Shown in pieces: positions 1-3,812 of a stretch of DNA of 6,997 bases; the first letter of the stretch is position 1, and each line of letters opens with the position of its first letter. Position numbers and translations under genes: made by a program. The notes beneath the pieces are model-generated. The model searched no databases, was not told the origin of the DNA, and saw nothing but the letters and a program-made list of their open reading frames with translations. Source of the stretch: an uncultured Bacteroidales bacterium (lineage in GTDB: Bacteria > Bacteroidota > Bacteroidia > Bacteroidales > Bacteroidaceae); assembly GCA_945837185.1 (NCBI GenBank), contig CAMAMZ010000110.1, positions 1 through 6,997 on the forward strand, read 5' to 3'.

Positions 1-113
1 AACGACATACTCTTTTCTATAACTTCCTTCTCGCCTGCTGCTTCTGACTCATGGCTTTCTCTGCTTGAATCGACACGCCTTTGTGCAAACTTTCTGGGAA
101 ATCACTCGTCTCT

Positions 114-135
114 CAAAAGACATCCTGTCTTTTTG
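114..135. terminator. Possible bidirectional terminator hairpin
   Basis: AAAAGACA (115-122) and TGTCTTTT (126-133) form a perfect 8-bp stem around the 3-nt loop TCC. The stem carries A-runs and T-runs on its outer sides, so either strand would give a hairpin ending in U residues. It lies about 170 bp beyond the stop of the minus-strand lipoprotein gene, so it could end the rmlC-lipoprotein transcript or one entering from the left. The stem is short and AT-rich, so its strength is uncertain. Confidence 0.4.
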
Positions 136-150
136 AAAATAAACTCTCAA

Positions 151-238
151 AAAGTATCTAAAGATAAATGGCAAAGTATCTAAAGATAAATGGCAAAGTA
201 TGTTTAGATACTTTGTGAAGTATGTCAAGACCTTTTTT
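151..238. repeat. 22-bp phased tandem repeat array
   Basis: Two perfect 22-bp copies start at 151 and 173. A diverged third copy starts at 195, keeping AAAGTAT and the AGATA half-site, and a remnant sharing only AAGTAT starts at 217, still in the 22-bp phase. In the two perfect copies TATCTAAAGATA (155-166, 177-188) is an inverted repeat of TATCT and AGATA. The third copy has TATGTTTAGATA (199-210). A 13-bp perfect inverted repeat also pairs 172-184 with 203-215. Sites spaced 22 bp, about two helical turns apart, would suit cooperative protein binding, but no gene is seen immediately beside the array. Confidence 0.75.
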
Positions 239-304
239 TCATCATTTCTGTTGTTGCATTACAGGGCACATGACATCAATACTTGCCAGTACGTTTAACA
301 AGGT

Positions 305-1129
305 TTATTGGGGCCGTTGCAGGGTGAACTTCCCATCGGCCGATATGATGATTGCCACTTGATAACTGCTGGACGAGTTGGGAATGGCCAAGGCCGCAGA
401 GAAAGTAACCGAAGCATCATCGGCCTTCACAAAAACAATATCGCTCAGCAAACTGCGGGAAAGGATTTCTTGCGGCACATACTTCGTGAAGTCTGCTTTT
501 GCGAAATTGCGCGAAAACAGGCGTTGCCCGCCATCATAAACGGTTAAATGCACAATATTGTCAAAATACACATTGTCTACTGCCACGCCATCAGGATTGC
601 AGGCCGTGTTTTGCACTTTGTAGGTGGTTGGATTTACCTGCATGTAACAATGGTAATGACGTTTGCCGGTTACAACCACCGTATCACGTCGTATGACACG
701 ACCTTGATTGATGACCACAGCCTGCTTGCGATGAAAGAAGAACTGGGCATCGGTAGCATCTTCGCTTTTCACAACCCGCATCGAATCGCCCGTCTGGGTT
801 TCAAACACAAAGAGATGTGGAGTCTGCTTCAAGATGCGATAGGCCGTTTCCCTACTCCCATGCAATATCAAACTATCTTCTATGATCTGGAAATAAACCG
901 GCACGCTGGTTGAATCCGGATAATAAATCGTATCGCCTTGTGCACGAAAAACTACATCTTCCTCACCCTCGCTCAACCAAATGCCTTGCAGCATCTTCTT
1001 GGCCGTAGCATCTTCGGCAGGTTTAACAGACGCAATGTGTTGCTGGCCACATGCCATCAGCAAACACAGCACCACAGCCATCATTCCTAAGCAGGAAAAG
1101 GTCACATTCTTGTTCCGATATTTTTTCAT
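305..1129 (-). CDS. Putative lipoprotein (DUF4738-like)
   Basis: This 274-residue protein has a classic lipoprotein signal: a basic start MKKYRNKN, a hydrophobic stretch, and a lipobox ending LLMAC with the lipidated Cys at residue 27. The residues after the Cys are GQQH, without the acidic run linked to surface export in Bacteroidetes, so a periplasm-facing anchor is more likely. The mature part looks beta-rich. Its first third (GIWLSEGEEDVVFRAQGDTI onward) resembles a lipocalin-like strand pattern, and a YHCYMQVNP stretch follows in the middle. I recall this pattern from the Bacteroidales family DUF4738, whose function is unknown; the assignment is from memory. The Met at 1129 is preferred over one at 1135 because it gives the normal MKK start. 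The gene starts 18 bp after the rmlC stop and is probably co-transcribed with it. Confidence 0.8.
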   Translation of the reverse strand: MKKYRNKNVTFSCLGMMAVVLCLLMACGQQHIASVKPAEDATAKKMLQGIWLSEGEEDVVFRAQGDTIYYPDSTSVPVYFQIIEDSLILHGSRETAYRILKQTPHLFVFETQTGDSMRVVKSEDATDAQFFFHRKQAVVINQGRVIRRDTVVVTGKRHYHCYMQVNPTTYKVQNTACNPDGVAVDNVYFDNIVHLTVYDGGQRLFSRNFAKADFTKYVPQEILSRSLLSDIVFVKADDASVTFSAALAIPNSSSSYQVAIIISADGKFTLQRPQ

Positions 1130-1147
1130 ACACATGTTTCGGAAGAT

Positions 1148-1696
1148 TTACTCAAAAAAAACAGCCTCGTTCCAACACACCCCCGCTTTGTCTTTCTCGC
1201 TCGATATGACATCGCTCATGTTGATGGGCCATGGAATGGAAAGGAACGGGTCGTCCCAACGTATGCTGGCTTCTTGCTGGGGTGCATAGACATTATCGAC
1301 CTTATAGGTGAAGATTGCCTCTTGACTCAATACGAGAAAGCCATGCGCAAAGCCACGGGGGATAAAAAGCTGACGCTTGTTGTCGGAACTGAGTTCCACC
1401 ATCACATGTTTGCCAAAAGTAGGCGAACTCTTACGCAAGTCAACGGCCACATCGAGCACATTGCCTTTCACCACGCGCACCAACTTGGCCTGCGCATAGC
1501 TTCCTTTTTGGTAATGCAAGCCTCTCAAAACGCCATAGCTCGATTGCGATTCGTTCTCTTGCACAAACTCCACTTTGCCTATATGCGCTTCAAAAGTCTC
1601 GCGTTTCCACGATTCAAAGAAATATCCTCGGCTATCAGCAAAGACTTTTGGATCGATAGTCCACACTCCTTTAATAGCTGTTTCTGTAAAAACCAT
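1148..1696 (-). CDS. rmlC: dTDP-4-dehydrorhamnose 3,5-epimerase
   Basis: RmlC converts dTDP-4-dehydro-6-deoxyglucose to dTDP-4-dehydrorhamnose, the third step of dTDP-L-rhamnose synthesis, in the cytoplasm. The 182-residue length fits the family. The cupin core is complete: DSRGYFFESW (21-30), the RGLHYQ segment with catalytic-type His61, Lys71 in QAKLVRVVKG, IPRGFAHGF with His118, and Tyr131 before the YAPQQEASIRWDDP segment. The C-terminal SEKD supplies the usual Asp169. The same frame is open upstream to 1921, but that would overlap kdsB and adds unrelated residues. The Met at 1696 matches the family start MxFxET and sits 26 bp downstream of a promoter. The rest of the rhamnose pathway (rmlA, rmlB, rmlD) is not in the window, so rhamnose synthesis is probably completed from another locus. 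Confidence 0.95.
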   Translation of the reverse strand: MVFTETAIKGVWTIDPKVFADSRGYFFESWKRETFEAHIGKVEFVQENESQSSYGVLRGLHYQKGSYAQAKLVRVVKGNVLDVAVDLRKSSPTFGKHVMVELSSDNKRQLFIPRGFAHGFLVLSQEAIFTYKVDNVYAPQQEASIRWDDPFLSIPWPINMSDVISSEKDKAGVCWNEAVFFE

Positions 1697-1710
1697 AACT
1701 CTACTATTCT

Positions 1711-1720
1711 TGTAATTACA
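1711..1720. promoter_or_regulatory. Palindrome at rmlC start site
   Basis: TGTAATTACA is a perfect 10-bp palindrome placed at the predicted rmlC transcription start, just downstream of the -7 element. Such a position would suit a repressor, but short AT-rich palindromes also arise by chance, so this is only a candidate operator. Confidence 0.3.
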
Positions 1721-1722
1721 CA

Positions 1723-1753
1723 CAAAGGTAAGAAAATCATTAGAACCAGCAAC
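1723..1753 (-). promoter_or_regulatory. rmlC promoter
   Basis: Read on the minus strand, GTTG (1753-1750) is followed after 19 nt by TACCTTTG (1730-1723), an exact match to the Bacteroidetes -7 consensus TAnnTTTG with a good -33 core. Transcription would start near 1717, leaving a leader of about 20 nt before the ATG at 1696. The perfect palindrome TGTAATTACA (1711-1720) covers the predicted start site. Confidence 0.75.
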
Positions 1754-1780
1754 ATTTTTCCCAATATTTTTTAGAATTAC

Positions 1781-1811
1781 TTTTCCCATTGCGAGAAAAA
1801 CCTTACTTTTG
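1781..1811 (+). promoter_or_regulatory. kdsB promoter
   Basis: TACTTTTG (1804-1811) matches the Bacteroidetes -7 consensus TAnnTTTG and is followed by CA, as is common in this group. A weak -33 (TTTT, 1781-1784) lies 19 nt upstream. A better-looking ATTG at 1788-1791 is only 12 nt away, which is too close. Transcription would start near 1817, giving a leader of about 22 nt. No Shine-Dalgarno sequence precedes the ATG at 1839. The promoter lies back to back with that of rmlC, with 27 bp between their -33 regions. Confidence 0.65.
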
Positions 1812-1838
1812 CAATCCAGAAATCTATTCACAGCGCTT

Positions 1839-2579
1839 ATGACAAGTTTTATTGGAATCATCCCGGCACGGTATGCCTCTACTCGTTTTCCAGGAAAACC
1901 GCTGGCCATTCTTGGGGGCAAGACCGTTATACAAAGAGTGTATGAACAGGCTATAGCATCGCTTCATGAAGCCTACGTGGCTACCGACGACGAGCGTATC
2001 TTCAACGCTGTCGTGGCCTTTGGAGGCAAAGCGGTCATGACACGTGCCGACCACCAGAGTGGTACCGACCGCATAGCGGAGGCCATCGACACGATTGGAG
2101 GGAATTGGGACGTGGTGGTAAACATACAAGGTGATGAGCCTTTTGTGCGGCAAAGTCAGATTGCTACCGTATGCGGCTGCTTCGAGGATGCCGACACACA
2201 GATTGCCACCTTGGGCAAACCCTTCACCTCGATGGATGCCGTAAACAATCCCAACTCCCCTAAAATCGTTACCGACCTGCGTGGCTATGCCATGTATTTC
2301 TCGCGTAGCACCATTCCTTTTGTGCGAGGGGCTGAACAGGATTCATGGCTCAACCACTATCCTTTCTTGAAACACATTGGCATCTACGCCTACCGCAGGG
2401 AGGTGTTGAAAGCTCTTACGTTGCTCCCGCAGTCTCCTTTGGAACAGGCTGAACGGCTGGAGCAACTCAGATGGCTGCAAAACGGCTACAAGATCAAAGT
2501 GGGATTGACAGACGAGGAAACCATCGGTATCGACACCCCGGAAGACTTGGAACGTGCAGCCCGTTTTCTTGCAGAATAA
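1839..2579 (+). CDS. kdsB: 3-deoxy-manno-octulosonate cytidylyltransferase
   Basis: KdsB joins Kdo to CTP, giving CMP-Kdo and pyrophosphate. This activates Kdo for addition to lipid A during lipopolysaccharide synthesis, and the reaction is cytoplasmic. The 246-residue length is normal. The N-terminal nucleotide-binding signature IIPARYASTRFPGKPLA (7-23) is intact, as are VATDDERI (47-54), HQSGTDR (72-78) and the metal and CTP-binding NIQGDEP (95-101). The segments NSPKIV, FLKHIGIYAYRREVL and ERLEQLRWLQNG and the C-terminal IDTPEDLE match the family. The ATG at 1839 fits the family start and lies 27 bp after a -7 box. An in-frame TTG at 1809 would overlap that promoter and is rejected. The gene diverges from rmlC, another envelope-sugar gene, and converges on a methyltransferase gene 45 bp away. 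Confidence 0.97.
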   Translation: MTSFIGIIPARYASTRFPGKPLAILGGKTVIQRVYEQAIASLHEAYVATDDERIFNAVVAFGGKAVMTRADHQSGTDRIAEAIDTIGGNWDVVVNIQGDEPFVRQSQIATVCGCFEDADTQIATLGKPFTSMDAVNNPNSPKIVTDLRGYAMYFSRSTIPFVRGAEQDSWLNHYPFLKHIGIYAYRREVLKALTLLPQSPLEQAERLEQLRWLQNGYKIKVGLTDEETIGIDTPEDLERAARFLAE

Positions 2580-2585
2580 CGTATA

Positions 2586-2628
2586 TCATGACACATGTGT
2601 TATGAAGTTGTCATGACGCATGTGTTAT
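2586..2628. repeat. Repeated quasi-palindrome between convergent genes
   Basis: TCATGACACATGTGTTAT (2586-2603) recurs with one change at 2611-2628, 25 bp later. Each copy is itself nearly palindromic around CATG. In plus-strand RNA 2589-2604 can pair with 2612-2627 over 16 bp using several G-U wobbles, with a 7-nt loop. It sits just after the kdsB stop, and its right copy covers the stop codon of the opposing methyltransferase gene. It could act as a shared terminator, though no U-tract follows, or as a protein site. Confidence 0.55.
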
Positions 2629-3446
2629 TGAACAGCTTTGCGCCCGATAAAGAAGGCATATCCATAATACGCGTGATAGCGTTGGTAGAGGGTGGCTTCA
2701 TGCCGCTGATTGTCGACCAACGCTACAGCCGTGGGATTGTTGGCATAACGCTCTAAAAACAACTGTTGCGCGGCTCTTTGCGGCTCATAGAAATTTGTTG
2801 TCCAACAACTATCGGGCAGCACGAAGGTCTGGATATCCTCGTAACCGAGCGCCTTCATCTGGGCACATTTCGCAGCAATGGTATCTATTTCAGGATAGGC
2901 TTCCAACCAAAACCTTTCTATCTCCTCCGGACGATGCTCGGTTAGCCATACCGCTTCGCTCACAGCCACATAACCTCCTGCACGAAGATAGGCATGCCAT
3001 AGTTGCATGCCATGGGCAAAACCTATATTGTAAATGGCACCTTCGCTCCAAATCACATCAATCGACGCGGGTTGAAAAGGCAGTTGACCCATATCACCTA
3101 CAATTCCTTCTACACGCGCTCCAACACCTGCCTTGGCACACCGCTCATTCGTTTTTTCAATAAACAGCGGAAACAAATCCAAAGCTTTCACCTGTGCTGT
3201 GGTGCCTAAAGCAAGTTGCAACGTCTGACTGCCACAACCGCAACCCAAATCGGCAAGGGTTTGTGCTTCTCCAAGCGTGGGAATCATCGCCATGGCCTTA
3301 CGTGTCATTTCATCGCTCCCCGGTCCTTGGCGTGAGATGCTGGCAAAATATTCGCATATCAGCGAAAAATCAAAATCGTGAATCGAACTGTTTGCGTGTT
3401 CGTGGTTTGAATTGTTGTGATTGTTTTGTTCTATAGAATTCATCAT
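2625..3446 (-). CDS. SAM-dependent class I methyltransferase
   Basis: This 273-residue protein is a Rossmann-fold methyltransferase. Motif I is LADLGCGCGSQTL (64-76), the acidic residue that binds the SAM ribose is Asp90 in ALDLF, GDMGQLPF (117-124) is the next SAM-contact region, and IDVIWSEGAIYNIGF (129-143) with LRAGGYVAVSE (154-164) completes the core. It closely resembles, from memory, uncharacterised Bacteroides proteins whose structures were solved by structural genomics; they share FDFSLIC-like, RQGPGS, SEGAIYNIGF and YYGYAFFIG-like segments. The substrate is unknown. The N-terminus carries an Asn/His-rich stretch (residues 8-19) that those relatives appear to lack. The start is the ATG at 3446 or the adjacent ATG at 3443; no Shine-Dalgarno is seen. 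A long, structured leader precedes it, suggesting RNA-level control. Confidence 0.9.
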   Translation of the reverse strand: MMNSIEQNNHNNSNHEHANSSIHDFDFSLICEYFASISRQGPGSDEMTRKAMAMIPTLGEAQTLADLGCGCGSQTLQLALGTTAQVKALDLFPLFIEKTNERCAKAGVGARVEGIVGDMGQLPFQPASIDVIWSEGAIYNIGFAHGMQLWHAYLRAGGYVAVSEAVWLTEHRPEEIERFWLEAYPEIDTIAAKCAQMKALGYEDIQTFVLPDSCWTTNFYEPQRAAQQLFLERYANNPTAVALVDNQRHEATLYQRYHAYYGYAFFIGRKAVQ

Positions 3447-3526
3447 TGTAAAGTACTTATTGTGTTGGGTTTAACATCATAAAAAACCTGCTTCAAGAAT
3501 TTTGCTCCTTGAAGACTTCCTTTCAT
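3443..3526 (-). CDS. Possible 27-residue leader ORF, coupled
   Basis: An ATG at 3526 opens 27 codons (starting MKGSLQGAKFLKQ) and ends at a TGA (3445-3443) that overlaps the methyltransferase start in an ATGA, the arrangement used for translational coupling. The hairpin with a U-run lies inside this ORF. The peptide resembles nothing I know, has no ribosome site, and an open run of this length can occur by chance, so it may not be translated. If it is, ribosome progress would affect the hairpin and the methyltransferase start. Confidence 0.25.
   Translation of the reverse strand: MKGSLQGAKFLKQVFYDVKPNTISTLQ
3481..3514 (-). terminator. Attenuator-like hairpin with U-run
   Basis: On the minus strand CTTCAAGGA (3514-3506) pairs with TTCTTGAAG (3499-3491): nine pairs including one G-U, with a 6-nt loop. 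After a 4-nt spacer (CAGG) come six T residues (3486-3481). It lies inside the predicted leader of the methyltransferase gene, 35 nt before the start codon, so it could end transcription early. The alternative is that it simply ends read-through from nadE. The stem has few G-C pairs, so its strength is uncertain. Confidence 0.4.
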
Positions 3527-3564
3527 AAGGGATAACCATCAATCCCCCGGTAATGCCTCGGCAT
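3523..3564 (-). CDS. Possible 13-residue leader ORF
   Basis: An ATG at 3564 encodes MPRHYRGIDGYPL and ends at a TGA (3525-3523) that overlaps the ATG of the 27-residue leader ORF in another ATGA. It starts in an inner hairpin of the folded domain and runs through the 3' arm of its closing helix, so translation would unfold the domain. There is no ribosome site or other sign of coding, and it may be chance. Confidence 0.18.
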   Translation of the reverse strand: MPRHYRGIDGYPL

Positions 3565-3597
3565 GGTCTGAAAAACTGACCCACAGGGGATGGTTAT
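3532..3597 (-). ncRNA. Riboswitch-like folded domain, class unknown
   Basis: A perfect 9-bp closing helix (ATAACCATC, minus 3597-3589, with GATGGTTAT, 3540-3532) encloses two short hairpins: GGTC/GACC (3581-3578 with 3568-3565, U-rich loop) and ATGC/GCAT (3564-3561 with 3556-3553, loop CGAG). Runs CCC (3588-3586) and GGGGG (3548-3544) just inside the closing helix could extend it past a small bulge. The result is a compact three-way-junction type fold of 66 nt in the methyltransferase leader. I do not recognise the conserved core of the TPP, cobalamin, SAM, preQ1, fluoride, purine, glycine or guanidine classes. A dispersed palindromic repeat is an alternative reading. Confidence 0.45.
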
Positions 3598-3633
3598 TTA
3601 CTTTACAATATCCGTATTTTTTGTCATGCGCCA

Positions 3634-3665
3634 CAAAATTATCATTTTTCAGGCACATCACCAAA
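3634..3665 (-). promoter_or_regulatory. Methyltransferase promoter
   Basis: On the minus strand TTTG (3665-3662) is followed after 20 nt by TAATTTTG (3641-3634). Both elements match the Bacteroidetes sigma consensus exactly. It is the best promoter match in the window and places the transcription start near 3628, well upstream of the methyltransferase ATG at 3446. It lies between the end of nadE and the leader, so the methyltransferase gene need not depend on the nadE operon. Confidence 0.7.
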
Positions 3666-3723
3666 TCATTCTACATGTTTCTGCAGAAGCAAAGCTGTTT
3701 TTTAAAGTACCTACACGCTGCGC

Positions 3724-3802
3724 ACGTTCAGCACTCGTTGTTCTCCACAAATTTACGAGCGCACATCGAGTGCTGAACAAGTGCTGAACGAGTGCTGAAC
3801 GT
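3724..3802. repeat. 11-bp tandem triplet plus inverted copy
   Basis: AGTGCTGAACR is repeated three times head to tail (3769-3779, 3780-3790, 3791-3801), differing only at the last base of the first unit. An inverted copy lies at 3725-3735. The outermost unit and the inverted copy extend to a perfect 16-bp inverted repeat, ACGTTCAGCACTCGTT (3724-3739) with AACGAGTGCTGAACGT (3787-3802). The cluster begins 10 bp after the nadE stop and ends about 60 bp before the methyltransferase promoter. In nadE mRNA it would form a long stem with a 47-nt loop; no U-tract follows, so a plain intrinsic terminator is unlikely. Confidence 0.8.
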
Positions 3803-3812
3803 AGGCTCCACC

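Larger units (their letters stand above)
1..304. other. Non-coding left flank with repeats
   Basis: I see no supportable gene in this stretch. The plus frame beginning at base 1 stays open to a stop at 181-183, but the peptide is rich in Ser and Leu, resembles no family I know, and runs into a tandem repeat, so I do not call it. On the minus strand an ATG at 6-8 could start a gene running off the left edge, but only two codons are visible and no Bacteroidetes-type promoter precedes it. The stretch does hold a terminator-like hairpin near 115-133 and a 22-bp repeat array at 151-238, listed separately. It lies downstream of the minus-strand lipoprotein gene. Confidence 0.6.
3447..3628 (-). promoter_or_regulatory. 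Long structured leader of methyltransferase mRNA
   Basis: The predicted start near 3628 gives a leader of about 180 nt, unlike the roughly 20-nt leaders of rmlC and kdsB. In order it contains one arm of an 11-bp helix (3609-3599), a 66-nt folded domain (3597-3532), a small CCTT/AAGG hairpin (3530-3519), the U-run hairpin (3514-3481), and the other arm of the 11-bp helix (3455-3445). The two arms, ATTGTAAAGTA and TACTTTACAAT, are perfectly complementary, and with a further U-G pair the whole AUG of the methyltransferase is enclosed. This organisation suggests cis-regulation of transcription elongation or translation. The ligand or signal is unknown. Confidence 0.55.

Noticed and set aside
1..183. 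Open plus-strand frame from the left edge, possible 3' end of a gene
   Set aside because: The peptide is low-complexity and Ser/Leu-rich, and the frame runs into the tandem repeats before stopping, so it is probably non-coding.
151..201. CRISPR array
   Set aside because: The 22-bp repeats are directly adjacent with no unique spacers, and no cas gene is present.
193..229. Sigma-70-like TTGACA on the minus strand (229-224)
   Set aside because: No good -10 at the right spacing, and Bacteroidetes housekeeping promoters use TTTG/TAnnTTTG instead.
548..913. 121-residue plus-strand open frame
   Set aside because: It is antisense to the lipoprotein gene, which has a clear signal peptide and lipobox.
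1697..1921. 75-residue N-terminal extension of RmlC (open frame to 1921)
   Set aside because: It would overlap kdsB and its promoter, adds residues foreign to the family, and a promoter lies between it and the family-like Met at 1696.
3532..3597. Assignment to SAM, TPP, cobalamin, fluoride, preQ1 or purine riboswitches
   Set aside because: None of the conserved core sequences I remember for these classes is present, so I left the class open.
3724..3802. Insertion sequence or MITE ends from the 16-bp inverted repeat
   Set aside because: Only 47 bp separate the arms, no target-site duplication is visible, and the tandem units explain the symmetry better.
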